Origin: Volvox africanus
Taxonomy: Eukaryota > Chlorophyta > Chlorophyceae > Chlamydomonadales > Volvocaceae
Assembly: GCA_030268105.1 (NCBI GenBank)
Contig: BSDZ01000080.1
Coordinates: 4,279,501-4,343,500, forward strand
Direction: 5' to 3'
DNA length: 64,000 bases
The notes below the pieces were generated by a model, which was given only the letters and a program-made list of their open reading frames with translations, was not told the DNA's origin and did not search any database. A program made the translations under genes and the position numbers. Shown one piece after another: positions 24,183 through 38,200 of this stretch. Positions within the stretch are counted from its first letter, which is position 1; the number at the start of each line of letters is the position of its first letter.

Positions 24183-27100
24183 ATGAAGCGAGTCCGTGAG
24201 GATGCGCAGCCGACAGGACCGATGAAACGCAGCAGGTGCGTTCCCCTGTGGCTGCTTGCGTTCGGTTTGCCGGTTGGCACCACCACTTCTGCGGGGCCTG
24301 GTACAGTTTTTAGAGTTATAAAGACAATTCTTAGCGTATACATGTGGGCTGTGCTTTGCAGCGGTCCTCCTCGGCCTACGCAAGCCCCAGCGCAACCGAC
24401 CACCATGGGCAGCACCAAGCTGACCACTAACGACGCATTGAGCTATTTGCGGGAGGTTAAGAACCGTTTTGCCGACCAAAAAGATGTCTACGACACGTTC
24501 CTGGAGATCATGAAGGAGTTTAAGGCGGCCAAGTAGGGATGGCGCGACCTGGGTCAGCCCCACCGGGACTTCCCTTACATTACATATGGCCTGTGCCTGC
24601 CTTATATTTGACGTTTTCTTAAGTTTGCAGCAAACAATTCCTGTATTAAGATTCGCTAACTGTTGCCGAACTGTGCGCGGGACGGTTAACGTAGTGATGT
24701 TCCCGTTCCTGTATTTCTTGTCCACAGGATTGATACAACCGGTGTTATTCACAAGGTCAAGCAGCTTTTCAAAGGGCACCGTGAGCTGATTTTGGGCTTC
24801 AATACGTTCCTTCCGCGGGTGAGGTGCACGGTCACGCAACATCGTTGGCCTACAGCTCTCTGACGGTTACTCTGTCCTCCAGGGATATGAGATCGAGCTT
24901 CAACGCATTTCGGACGATGAGGAGGAGGAGGACCAGGTCAGCAGCGTCTGACAGAGTCTGCGTGCCACATGCATATTATAGCCGACCGGTATGGAGAGCA
25001 CCGTCTCAAAACTCATTCATCCAATTTGTTACGTCACAGGGGAATAAACAACCAGTTGAGTTCGACCAGGCAATCAATTACGTGAATAAGATTAAGGTGC
25101 GTGCTTCGGTAGGGCAAGAGACTGGGTAGCGGGGTTCACACTTTCGCATGGACACAGAACTTAAGCCCATTATGCCTTGGCCATGGACTCTGGTTTTGCC
25201 TATCAGACACGATTTGCTAACGACGAACGGGTGTACAAGGCCTTCCTGGAGATTCTGAACATGTACCGCAAGGGTCAGAAGACAATAAATCAGGTCTATG
25301 ACGAGGTAGGCTCCAGTCTTCTTAAATGGTTTAGCTTCTCATGAATTAAGGACCCGTGATCAGCTCAGTCGCAGACTTTGTATGCCCTTAGAACACATTT
25401 GTATTCTGTAGCAACCTAATGTACTTCTGCAGGTAGCTGTGCTGTTCCGCAGCCACCAGGATCTCTTGGAGGAGTTCACTTACTTCCTACCCGATGGCAC
25501 GCAGTCCGGAGCGGTGGGTTCGAATGTGTACTAGTTGCACTATTAAAGATTGCGTCTTTACGGTTTCTGCCTCCGTGTAGTCGGCTATCCGCGGGGTTGG
25601 GGGCATACACCCATTGCAGAGCGTCAAATCTCCAAAAGGCATGGATCCCTCTCTGCCACTGCAGGCGAACCGGCAGCGTGCTGGCTTTCCGCCGCAGCGC
25701 AGGCCTGGTCAGGGTCCAGTGCAGCAGGTCCCAGGACGCATGCGAGTGCCTCCGCAGCCATACCCTGGTGGGCCGATCAGCCCTGACATGCGTAACTTGC
25801 ACCATAAGCGGAAAACAAAAACCGATGGCGGCTTCCGGCGGGACGGCGACGGTGAGCCAGTTTTACGCTAAATTTTGGGCGAATTGGCACCCTGCGATCT
25901 GCATATCATATACCTGGCTGGCAACTTGCGGGCCAATATTGCGTAGCTGTAATTGTCTTTGGTGTTTCCCTAAGCTTACTCAGTGTGGGATTTGAATTAC
26001 GCTTCCAAGGTTTCAGCAGATCATGGATGCGTTGCAACACTTGGTGAATTGTTGGTGCAGAGGAGGATGATATGGGCCGATCAGGCCGGCCACAGCTGGC
26101 CAAGGAGCTGGTATATTTCGAGCGTGCTAAGCAACGGCTGCGCAACAAAGACGCCTATAATGATTTCCTTAAATGCCTCAGCATGTATACACAGGAAATC
26201 ATCAGCCGACAGGAGTTGTTGCAGCTGCTGAACGACATTATCGGCCGGTTCCCAGACCTCATGGTATGTGATGGAAGGTTGTAGCGGTGTGCGGTAGTAC
26301 TCATGGTCAGCTTCACCACATCAAGTAAAGAAAACGGGTTTCATCAGGAGGTTACCATGAACCCTGCATTTTGTTTTTAGTGACAAGCTGTAGTGTATAA
26401 CGATTTGTGCAGACGGGCTTTCACGAATTCGTTGCGAAGTGTGATCTCATGGAGATCGACGAGAACAAAGTACGTGGACTGGCGGCTCAAAACCTGCAGC
26501 GGCAGCGGATGCGCGAAGAGGAGCTCCAGCGGCAAAAGTACCTCACAAAGCCGCTCAGTGAAATTGTGTCGGGTGACACGGAGGTGAGATAGGGCTTAAT
26601 CCAGAAATATTTTTTGCTGGCATGCTTATTTGGGGGCTCTCTGCATATCATGTATACATTTCTGTGTATTTAGACAGAACCTTCTGCAAGAGAACGGCTG
26701 GTTTTGTTTCCTGCAGCGTGTGACACCGTCTTACGTCAAGATGCCCCCTGGGTATCCGCATCTTTTAAGCTCGGGTCGGACACCGCTGGCTGAAACAGTC
26801 CTGAATTCGGAGTTCGTTAACGTCATCACGGGTAGCGAGGACTATTCATTCAAGCTAATGCGCAAAAATCAGTACGAGGAGTCGCTGTTCAGGTTGGTCG
26901 TCACAGTGTTTAAGTTGACAGGACGACTGATTGTGCTGACTGAGTGTGGGTGGAAGCACGCGCTGACAAATGGCTGTGGTGCTGGCAGGTGTGAGGATGA
27001 TCGCTACGAGTTCGAGATGGCGATAGAACGTAATGTGGCTACCATGAAGGTGGGTGTGAAGTTTTCGCTTGTTTAGATGTTTTACTTGCGTCTCAGATGC

Positions 27101-30100
27101 AGGTAGTGCGGTTTTGGTATAATTCCGTCATTTCACTTTCATAATGTGCAGCGCTTGAAGCCTCTCGCCCAGAAGATAGCAACGATGACGCCAGAGGAAC
27201 GTGCCAGTTTCAAGTTTGACGAGGGCATACTGGGCCCTGTGCACTGGAGGTCTATTGAACGGCTGTACGCTGACCAGGTGCGAAGATTGCTCATGTTTGT
27301 TAGAATCGGATACCTCACCTGACATCGAAACCTGACCATAACGTATTCCGATTTTCTGTCTGGTAAATGCTAGGGTCCAGTCCTGATCGATCTGCTACGG
27401 AAGAACCCAGTGGTTGCAATTCCCGTAGTCGTTACCCGCTTGGAGCAAAAAGACGAAGAGTGGTAAGTTCACTGTACGCATATGAAAGTTCTCTCCTCCC
27501 ATTGCTCGTATCTCTAGCTCCATCTACACCTTTGTTGTCTCACCTTCGTGTCTGGGAATGCAGGCGCCGGGTCCGCATGGAGATGACGCGTGTATGGAAA
27601 CGTATCTATGAGGCCAACTATCATAAATCCCTGGATCACCGATCCTTCTACTTTAAACAAGCGGAGAAGCGGTAGGCTTGGAAATCGTTAGGAATGGGAC
27701 AAATTTCTCTTGGAATTGCTGCAGGAGGGAAACGTGACCATTTTTAACTTGAGCACGTCCTCGTTTCCCATTGCGGCAGGGCCCTCTTGCCCAAGACTTT
27801 GGTTGCGGAGGTCCGCGAGGCAGCAGACAGGCGGCGGCAGGACGAGCGGTCATTCCGCTCGCTCAGCCCGGCATACCGGTATGACCCCGTGCTGGAGTCG
27901 TCCAATGGCGATCTCACATACGATTACTCTGAGAAGTAAGTTCTACTGCAGCATTTGTATTGTTGGAGCTATGTTCTTAGTTTCCAGTGTCAAGTCCTTG
28001 TATGACTTGTTGTACGTCGTCTGAACTTTCAGGTCCGTGTTTGGGGACATCTATCACATCTTGCGCACAGCGGTGGATGAATCGCTGGGTGGCGGACATC
28101 GCGAGCAGGTACTGGAGCTGTATCTTGGGCTGCTAGAACCCTTCTTTGGCCAGGAGGTACGGCAGGCCGAGCTGGAAGTCTTGCGCACAGCGGTGGCGGA
28201 GAGTGAGGACGACGGTGACGCAGCTGGGTCACGTCCAAGTGGGGCGGCTGGTGGGCGTGGACGAGGGGGCCATCGGGGCCGTGGTAGCCACCACCGGCAT
28301 CACCACAACCATCAGAACCAGCTGGCAACAGCGGCGGCCACATCTGCTACCGCTGCTACTGGTGGGATGGGCGTCAATACCGCCAGTGCCCACGGCACAG
28401 GCGGAACAGGAGGGGCTGTGGAAGGCGGAGAGGCCGACGCAAAGAGCGAGAGTAGCGACCAGGAGGGCATGAAGGCGCGGGGTGACGAGGAGATGACGGA
28501 TCTTGGTGCGTGAGGACGCTATACGGCCTGCGCCGTGGTTCGCGACTGCATTTTGTGTCTAGAAGCCTGGCCATTGTTAATTCTGCATACTTCTTCCATA
28601 TGAGTAACCGAATTGTTTGTCAATGCAGAAAATAAAACACCTCAACCTGGTGCTACGCCTGAGCCTCGACCGGCCGAAGAGGTTGCGGTGGCTGCAGGCG
28701 TCAAGGAGAGCACAGCTGGCGTGAGCGACAAAGAAGCTGAGGATGACGAGACGTCAGCCGATGCGGGGCGGGGTGCACAGGAGGACAGCATGGGCGCAGC
28801 TGGTACAGGGGACGGCACACATACTCAGGGCGCCATCTCGGATGCACGCATGGATCGCGCTTATGCCTCTTGCAAGCCGTTGGCTGCATATACCGGCGGA
28901 CCATCAGCTAATGATGTTCCGCTTGGGCACCATTTGCTGTTTGGCAATGAAAACATCTACATCTTCTACAGGTCAGTAAAACAAACAAATTTCGCATCTG
29001 AAGGTGTTATTATCCTTTGTGGAATCGTGCAGCACTTCACTGTGCCTCTTGTTCCCCCATCGTAGATACCATCGCATTCTGTTTGACCGACTCTGCACAG
29101 CGAGGAAGTGTGTTCAGGCAAAGTGCGTCGCTGCAGCTGCGAACAGTGGCCGGCAGCAACAGTCGGACTCGAACTTGGGTGGTGCAGTAACGCCAGAGGC
29201 TCCAGAGGTACGTTTCGGCGTCAATGCGGCCTATGATGTGCTATGGGTGCACTGGCAGAGACCTCTTAGCGTGCTATTGCTATAATGCATTTTCTGTATT
29301 ATCCCCTAGGCGCGTACAATCTGGTCTCCTAGTGTTGTTCTGACATTGGTTTTAGGTATGAAAAATGGCGCTCGTGTGGTCCTTGTCGCTTTCCGCTGTC
29401 GTGACGTCAACAGGTACGCGGTGCAACTGCCAACGCCTTCGAGGAGTTGCATTCGTCCTTCATGTCAATGCTCGTACGGGTGATCCGTGGCCAGCTAGAG
29501 AGCAGCGTCTATGAGGACCAGTGTCGCAGCTTGCTAGGAACCGGATCCTACGAGCTGTTCACGCTTGACAAACTTTCGGCGAAGATTGTCAAGCACATGC
29601 AGTTGATGCTGCAGGATGAGACGACCACAAAGCTTTGGGAGCTGTACAAGTGAGCAGTGCAGTTATGTAATGCGTGGGTACTGCGATTGAAGCAACCTTG
29701 GTGTTCATGCAGCTCGGCATCCCAAGGTCGCCTAATATACTGAACGTGGCCTAACGACTGCTGGCGTTCGCTCTACCTGTGAATTTTCGTTGCATTTGTC
29801 CTTCTATGTATATTGTAGGTACGAGCGGTCGCGGACGGTCCCTATCCACACGACGTTGTACCACGTAAATTGCCACGCGGTTCTAACGGATGATCCGTGC
29901 TTCCGCATTGCCTACAACACGAGTAATTCAACCCTAACTATCACACTTGTCGAACCTGATAAAGCGCCGGAGGCGCTGGCTAACGCAGCGGAGGGCTATG
30001 TGACTGATTATATCAAGTACGTTCAAAGTTCTTCTGCACATGAACAGGTTCATACCCGGGTCTTGGCGAGAAATTCGTTTTGCGCTTGTGTCACCGTCTC

Positions 30101-30811
30101 CGAGAAAGCCAAACGTTAATCAAATGTTTATCAGATTGCCGCTCACTGTGTAGGCTATGGCTCCAATCAGGGCACATTAAGAACACTTGTACCCAAGATT
30201 CGGGATCAATGGGACTTGAGCGCTGTGCTATCCTCTGTCTATGCAGGCGCTATGTTAGCACGCCGACTGCCGCTTCTACGACGGACTGTCCGTTATTCCT
30301 GAAGCGCAACCTGTCGCAACGGGCGCGGCAGGGTCCCGACGTGGAGTTGGTTGAAGTGCTCCGTTCCGTGGCCATCTTTAATGGACTGGAGTGCAAGATT
30401 AGCTGCACGACGTCCAAGGTGCGCATGGCACCTTGCTGGTTCCGGTCTTCACTTAAGGGTACCGTTGGAATATGAGTGTGTGAAATGTTGCAGTGTTTCC
30501 TTGTGCGCGAAGGATCTCCATTTGTCGGCTGATTGGCTGATGGCACGGGCATTAGGGTGACATTTGGGGAGATGTCGAATACTGCTGTCTTAAATAAGCT
30601 TTGATGGAACCCTTTGTAGGTGTCGTATGTGTTGGACACAGAGGACGTAATGTGTCGCAAGCTGCAGCAGCGGCGGTCGGAGCCTGATTGCCAGAAGCAG
30701 TTGCGCTCAGACCGCTTCACGCGCTGGCTGGACGAGCGTACGGCAATACGCAGCGAAGACGTGGAGGCCATCATGGCGCTAGGCGGCAGTGGCGCGGGCG
30801 GTGCAGCGTAG
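24183..30811 (+). CDS. SIN3: SIN3 transcriptional co-repressor scaffold
   Basis: Twenty-three exons, 1212 residues, TAG stop: 24183-24235, 24362-24532, 24728-24818, 24883-24936, 25040-25096, 25207-25305, 25433-25513, 25665-25851, 26061-26263, 26413-26583, 26717-26892, 26989-27049, 27152-27277, 27374-27462, 27564-27671, 27780-27935, 28033-28505, 28629-28971, 29066-29207, 29414-29649, 29819-30016, 30247-30418, 30620-30811. SIN3 is the platform of Rpd3-type histone deacetylase complexes in the nucleus. The protein opens MKRVRED like plant SIN3. PAH1 is near residues 38-105 ([17 protein letters not shown]), PAH2 near 127-195 ([18 protein letters not shown]), a weaker PAH3 near 275-345, the HDAC-interaction region near 390-510 ([40 protein letters not shown]), and the C-terminal SIN3 domain from about 855. 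Residues about 660-785 are a disordered Gly/Arg/His-rich insert. The start ATG sits in a strong GCCACCATGA context. Intron 1 is in frame and stop-free (126 bases). Confidence 0.95.
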
Positions 30812-33800
30812 GTTTTGCCTTCATGAAATACGGGCAGGTATACAAATGCGGTTACAGCAGCGTAGGTGATCAGCAGCAGTCTTGCGTACGAATCATCGGC
30901 GCAAGACATGTGCCATGCATCAATCGTTCTGGCTCATATCCAGCTCAGATTGGGACACCGGATTTAACCATGGATATAACCACCATGTTTGTAGCGACAG
31001 CAGGTCTACTGAAACGCGGCTTTGTGGTCAATTTTCCTCAGTGGGCCCGGCCTTGGCGCCAGCCTCTGCAAAAATGCCACAAGTTTGTTTATTCCGGTTG
31101 GTCTCGACCAAAGTACGCATGGAGGGCCGCAGAGGCCCCTCTTCGTTGGCTTCCCTCCCATTTAAGACTGATCATTGTGGGTTGACATGTGTGCACGCCG
31201 GACCAATTCTTACTAGTTATCATTGCGCCGTGTATTTGAGAGGTCTTGCTTTACAGGACTCTCTTGTTATGTCTGGTAAGCCCACAGCGGCGGGGTCGTC
31301 ATGAGCACAGGAAATCCCAGGAATCCAGGGCTCATTCGTTGGTGTCCGCCACTTTGGATCGTGAAAAGCGTCAGAGCAGTATGGGTGTTTAAAAGGGGTA
31401 ATGGTGTGAAGCGGAACAGCTCCTGGAATCGTGGCGCAAAGGCAGTACATGAGCTGCTTTCGTTCCACAGTTGTTGGCGTTCTGCAGTTGTGTTGCGACT
31501 AATTAAAACCGTCGTGACGAGTGTGGTAAGGTGCAGCGAGGATGACGCCTGCGGGTTGGGCTGTAACATGTTTTGCGACGGGTTCGCTTCATTGGCTGTT
31601 TTGACTGGGTCGACGCCTTGAGCTGCCCCATGATTCACGATGTTCTTCTCAAATACATGCCCACGCTGCTACTGCAGCACGTACAATTTATGCTGACGGC
31701 TAACTTTCTCACAGACCTTGTCCATGATAAATATTGCGTCGATTGTAGTAGGGTAAAAGAGGGGCATCGTACTGGAACCATAACTGTAAGGATGTTACGT
31801 CTCGTGTAGCGGTTGGTAATGCCCTCAGTACTGTACGACCGAGAATAGCGCTGACCATTTTATTATCAGCGGATGTTCGACCGTGACGCTGCCCGTATTC
31901 TTAGTTTTTGAGCAACTATGCTCTCGGTAGCTGGGGAAATTACCATAAGCCATCCGAGTCTTAGTATTCCATGATCAGGGCTCTTCCTAACCCGAGTCGA
32001 ACAGCCAGAAACAGGAGGTCGCAACCCATGCATGAAAATGGGTAGATAATGCAGATCACAGCCTGATTCAGAACGTGGGTGCTTGACAAAAAATAATCTA
32101 AAATCGTTTGGGGCTGCACAGCACTAGTGTGTGTCGAAGTGTGATGTACGGCAGTGGGATGGTGGGTTCGGCGACAACATTTTACGCCAGTCTTCCATTG
32201 TGTCAAATGATTCTTACAATTTGTTATGAATAAACTTTACGTTTGTGTGCGATGCGGGTACTTAAGGATGAGACATTGCTGGATCGGTCACGGTAGGTAC
32301 AGTCGCTCGCACAATTAAAGTAAATATCGATAAAAATAGATGGTTTGTCAAGATCCTGATCATGGGGATGAATAGGTATTTCTGCAGCTGCAGAAATCAG
32401 CAAGCAGCAAAGCATTCCGGACGCAAGGATTTGCAACGAATCTTCCTACTGGAGCGAACAAGCGGTTCAATTTGAGGGATATGGCACGTAACACGTCCAG
32501 GCATATAGTTGAGAGTTGAGGTCTAGGAATTCCCTTCATCCTCAAGCGCTCCTTTCATCTTTCCTTGGAATTAAGATGGTATTTTAATATATTGGGCGAA
32601 AGGGATGCAAACGAGCTTTTTCAAAGCCGTATTAACGAATTATTGTATGCCGTACGTACGGCAGGATGGGTGGGTGGGCTAGGAGCACGACACTGTAATA
32701 AACGGACAGTCGCTAAGGTAGGGTCAACCTTGGGATACCCCTGGAAATATACGGAAAATTAAAACAGCAGGGCAACTTGTAACCCTTGTGACGGTTTGAC
32801 GATCTTTATTAACTAATCTTGCCATATGTAACACGGCCTTAACAATGACCCGTTGCGTTGTTTCAATTTGGTCAACTACTATTTTCAGATGTTGTTGAGA
32901 AAGGCCTCGGCGGCTGCCCGTGGTTGCCTTAGAAAGTCAACGCACTCCAGGGCCAGTCGATTGCAGGTACCGTGCGGATGCCACAACGGCATTCTTGCCT
33001 TTACACCCATAAGCAACATTCGCATGTGCTCTCATTTGCCACGAAGCCTTTCTGAGGATTCCCTTGGCCCTTCATCCACGTTCTCAGAAGCACTGGCCCG
33101 ATATATACTCTTAATGTGGCATGCTTGACATCATATAGCTCTCTATGATGTACAGAGTTTTCGCCACGTTCTCGAAGGGAAAGCCTTCTCACTAGCTTGA
33201 GACATCACAGTCAAGCAGCACGCTCGAGCTGTTGTCACTGTAATAGTCACCTCCCAACCGGATATTGGAATGGAGCTTAAGGAAGGCCTTAACGTGTTCT
33301 GCTACTGCCTTAATCACCCCTGCACCGAAGAAAGTGTTTGCACCATGGCGAAATTGTTAGGAGACAATGGACGGGCCTGTACCGGTCTACCTGTCGCGCC
33401 TAGCTGGGGCACAGTTAATTACGCACAGGATACGCGTCCACGGTTACCAAGCTCCGTCATCTCAGGGCCACCTGATCCCAAATCGACCGGGCTATTACTT
33501 CTCTGCCGGTGTCTTGGTGGTCATGGACAGGGCATGCAGGCCAGCCCTGAACTCATCCGCCAGCAATCCGTAGATCATCTGGTGGCCTGTGCAATGGTAG
33601 CATCAGACAAAGGCGCCGTATTGGGCTATTCGGTATAGTCACTAAACCATGCGCCCGATATATTTGCAGCAGTGCCTGCTAGGGTGGAAGGGTGCTCCAG
33701 CTTTGTCACGGATCATTACCTTCGTGAAATATCGCACCCGATCACAGTGAGCACCAGCAGAATAAGCACTAGGCACAGATGTCAATATGGTCACGCACCC

Positions 33801-35296
33801 GGCGCGTCCCCCCATTACAGCGCATGTGCGCAGCTGGAAAAGTAATGCCTGCTTAGAGCTTCGCCTGCGACGTGTGGGGTAACCCACTGTGTTTGAAGAT
33901 TTGTCAAGCTTCACGGTTCTCGACAACCCCCTCTGCCATAACATCGTGGCCTCAGCTCGCCTTAAACGTTGCCTCCAGGTTCATGCCCCAATGTTAGGAA
34001 CACCTAGCGACCCATGATAAAGTTTATCCCCCCTGAGTACGTACACGTACGTTTGACAAGCGGCACACCGCTGAAAGCCTCCGACGTCACCTCAAGCCTA
34101 AGGCCGGCGCCATATGTGTGTTAATTAAGGGGGAACGGGCTTCGTAAGGTTTGGAGAAAACATAGGGATGACTTAGTGTCGTAGCCAAGCACAGACGTGT
34201 CTGCATGGAGCTGCGACTGCCTGCTAATGTTTATTGGTCTGATCCTGAGTTCAAGCAGCATTTCCCGTTCACATGGCTGCCAGTTGACCCAAGGTCATGG
34301 GCGCCCTGGCACTGTCAAGGCACAAAATACCCTGGAGCTTCATGAGTCAGCTTGCAGACGCCGTACTGTACGCGATCGTGCGTGGATGCAGAATACTGTA
34401 ATCATGGACGTCGCAAATAATATTCGCCAGGACAAAACGGAATACCTAAAATGTGTCTCTCCAGCCTCCGAAGCCGTACTGCCATCCCGGGCGTAGTGCC
34501 CCGCATGTTTGTGTGAATCGTTGATGAGGCGAAAATGGCTCGGCTTCAACACCTCCAATATCTTCCTGAGACATACGATGCGGCGAACACGAGGCGTGGG
34601 GAAGGAGGCCACCCTTGACAGCTTAAAGCAACGAAGGTGCTGCGTTAAGTTACCGACGGGTACGGCTGCACAGCGGACAGCAAGGCATTCCAGGGTCCAC
34701 GGTCGCCTACATAGAAAGCTAGCGGTGGGGCAGGGAATACAATCTGACCACCGTACTGCCTCCTGCGCCTAGGCTACGTGCAACTGTGCGCGTCATTGAG
34801 CAAAACATGGCAAATAACGTTTATCCCGGTATGCAAGCAGCACCTGCGTCGTCCCAGCACGCCGTGCAGAGCGTGCTACGAGTCCTGCTCCTCACCTATG
34901 TATAGCCGAAGCGATGGGACCCTCTCCTGACATTGAACTTGAGATGTGACGAATATGCAAGGATAGCAAGGCTACCCCTCTCCTAGCCTGTCGGCTGGCT
35001 GATTCGCAAACGTGCATACGGGATGAAGTAATGGGCTGTACGCACGCAGATGGACAAGAACACAAACCAGATAAAGTCTGTACAAATACACGAGGACTAA
35101 CTGAACTAGAATAGTACATCATTCGTGGAATTGCCGATAATTGGAGCTGTGGTGGAGTACTTACGAATTCACTGCATGCAGACAATCCGGCCGAAGTACA
35201 GATATTGAATTAATTCTAGAAAGGACATATCGGTTTTATACATTCATTACTTCTTTGTAGGCATTTAGGACTTCTGTGCTGCACCTACCTAGCGCC
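30812..35296. other. Largest gene-free stretch, nothing recognised
   Basis: About 4.5 kb between SIN3 and DEG7. The first few hundred bases are probably SIN3 3' UTR and the last few hundred the DEG7 promoter. The short frames on both strands (for example 33270-33638 and 34197-34496 on plus) show no family resemblance and no in-frame exon chain. About 31950-32870 is AT-rich. There are no terminal repeats or transposase-like frames that I can see. Confidence 0.45.
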
Positions 35297-38200
35297 ATGT
35301 CTCTTGAAGAACCCGCCGACAGCATTGCGGAGCCTGAGCGCCGAGCAAGCACAGAGGACTGGAAGAAGGCTTTAGATCATGTGGTACCCTGCTGCGTAGT
35401 ACTCAAGTGAGTGTGTTGTCGATCCAGTTCCGGCCATTTAGGTAGCACCCTATTAAAACTCGATAAGTTGGTTAATAACCATTACCCCTTCCTCAGAGTG
35501 ACCCAGACAAGAGCATTTGATACGGAAGCGGCTGGCTCAGCGTATGCGACGGGCTTCATCGTGGACAAGCAACGTGGCCTTATCTTGACGAATCGCCATG
35601 TGGTCACGCCAGGTTCGGTGAATATGCATGGTTGAAAGCTTATGACCTGCCATACCTCGACCAGGCCCAGGGGTACCATCGCACTCCATCATTTTGGCGG
35701 TGTTTGCAAGCCACTGGGTTTCGTGGTAGCACCCCACGGCCGTCCCCATGCACAATTCACCCCCGTGCGCTTCACCGGGAGTTGTTTAAGCCTGCCAATT
35801 ATCACAGGTTGGCAGAGTCCTTCTGAAGCAGATGGGTGTCGAGGCTCTATGCCCTATCCCTATGCTTGTCCTCTGCTACTGCAACCAAAGCATGTATTTT
35901 TATGCTTGTGGTTTTCCAAGTAATAGCGCGATTCATCCAGCAGGTGGATTTTCCTGTGTGCAATCGATGAAGATATTGATTATTATCTCACCCACAGCAA
36001 TCACCTTCGCTATTGCCAAGGCGTTTCTACTTTGGATGCACAGATGGGGCGGTGCATCGAGTCGGCTCTAGTCAGCACGTTTCTGTTAACCGGCAGTGTC
36101 ACACTCATCAGCGCAAGATAGTCCCGTCGCCAAGATTCTTGAGCGTCTGTGTGACCTTCTGCAGGTCCCATCGTGGCAGAGTCTATCTTCCTCAACCGTG
36201 AGGAACTACCGGTGTACCCTCTTTATTACGGTGCGTTGCCTGGTCACAAAAAAGGGCTTCATGGTTACAGGGCAAGTGCGTGCAATTTTCCACTTGCCTC
36301 GGGTATCTCACGAGTCCCTGTACGTAATATTCGCAGATCCAATCCATGATTTCGCCTTCTTGCGTTTCGATCCCAGCCGTTTACAATTTATGGAGGTTTC
36401 GGAGGTATCGCTTGCGCCCGAGGCAGCCACTGTGGGGTTAGATATCAGAGTTGTTGGAAACGACTCCGGCGAGAAGGTAATCGTACAGCCCTAATGAGGC
36501 GCTCCAAGTTTGCAGGACGTAGGACCAACATTGATGTTACGCTCCACAGGTCTCAATCCTGGCTGGCACCCTCGCACGCCTTGACCGTGATGCACCAGTA
36601 TACGGCCGCAAAGGTTACAACGACTTCAACACGTGAGTTTGATGATAGAATGCTTGTGTTTTACGTTGTTTTTGGTTGTGATTTTTGGTTTCCTCGCGCT
36701 GTACTTGTACGCTGCACCATGCAGTTTCTATCTCCAGGCGGCTTCCGGAACCAAGGGCGGCTCGAGTGGCTCCCCCGTAATTGACTGTCAAGGCCGCGCC
36801 GTGGGCCTCAACGCGGGTGGCAAGAACAAGGCGGCTTCTGCGTACTATCTGCCCCTGGAACGGGTTGTGCGCGCATTGAAGCTTATACAGGTGCGGTTCC
36901 AGGGAGGTCCCTCAGGCCACCCGTTATGACTTAAGCACTCACCTTACCCTTCCTTAAGCAGGCGAGCAAGGATGCCTTCGGCGAGGGGCCTCAATGGCCC
37001 GGCCCTGTCATTCCTCGTGGTGACCTGCAAACCACTTTTGTGTTCAAGGGCTTCGATGAAGTCCGGCGTTTGGGCCTGCAGCAGGAGACGGAGCGGCGTG
37101 TGCGGAACTCTATATCAGCGCCTACACCTGAAGGTGTGGAGTGGGGTTTCCTATGAACACCAAGTATGAACCGAACTTCAACTATGAACAGAGAAACTCG
37201 TGGTCGTCGAGTTGATATCTAAACATTACTGAAAAGTGTCGAGGCCAAATTCGGGACCTAAGCGCACGGAGGAGATTCACATGCCTTGGTGAAGGGGCAT
37301 GTGGCGGACTGGCCCGAAAGATGGGTTTCATGCATGACTGTACCAAATTACTGTTTGTGCGCTGTGCGATTTCTCTAGCGATGGTTTGTACGATACTTCT
37401 TGTAGGTCATGGCCCCATGCACAGTCATGTCGATTGTACTGCCTCATCTTTATGCATCGTTATCCAGGGTCCCAACTCATGCTGGCCTCGGTGATCGTAA
37501 CATGGCATCCTACTGACATGGGCAGGGACTATTAATTACTGGCCATGTCATTTCCTGTCTTAACCCTTTTTTCGATTACAGGTCCGCAGCACTCTACCGG
37601 TATGCTGGTGGTTGACAGTGTCGTGCCCGGAAGCCCTTGCGGCGGCGTGATCGAAGCGGGTGATGTACTTGTGGAGGTCAGCGGCCAGGTAGTTACGCAC
37701 TTCCTCACGCTCGAAGAGATGCTGGATAACGCAGCGCAAGACCGCATGGCCGGTGGTTCTGGCAAGGTGCAGCTGCTATTGGAGCGTGGTGGAAAGCCTG
37801 TAGGTCGCATCAAGTTGAGCTATTTCGTATTGTAACTCTATGTGTATCCAAGCGCACCAGGGATTATATGTTGGCTTTTCGGTTCTGTGAAAGCTGAATT
37901 GGCATTAACTGAAAATGTGATATCTGCAGATCCGTACGGAGGTAGAGGTGACGGATCTACATTCCGTGACGCCCAACTTTTTCCTGGAGCTGGCGGGTGG
38001 CGCTGTGCACGCCCTTAGCTACCAGCAAGCGCGCAACAACCGGGCAGTCGTGGGCCAGGTGTATGTGGCGGAGCCGGGGTACATGCTGGTGGGTACCGTT
38101 GGGACAACATTCAGTTGTTGTGGCGTTGAGCGAATTGCAGTAACGCCTTAGGGTTCTTTGCACCCACGATCTCAAGGCAGGAAGCAACTATGCTTTCACA

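Noticed and set aside
30250..30909. 219-codon frame on the minus strand
   Set aside because: Antisense to the last SIN3 exons; shadow of real coding sequence.
33270..33638. 122-codon plus-strand frame in the large gap
   Set aside because: Random-looking composition, no homologue recognised, no neighbouring exon in phase.
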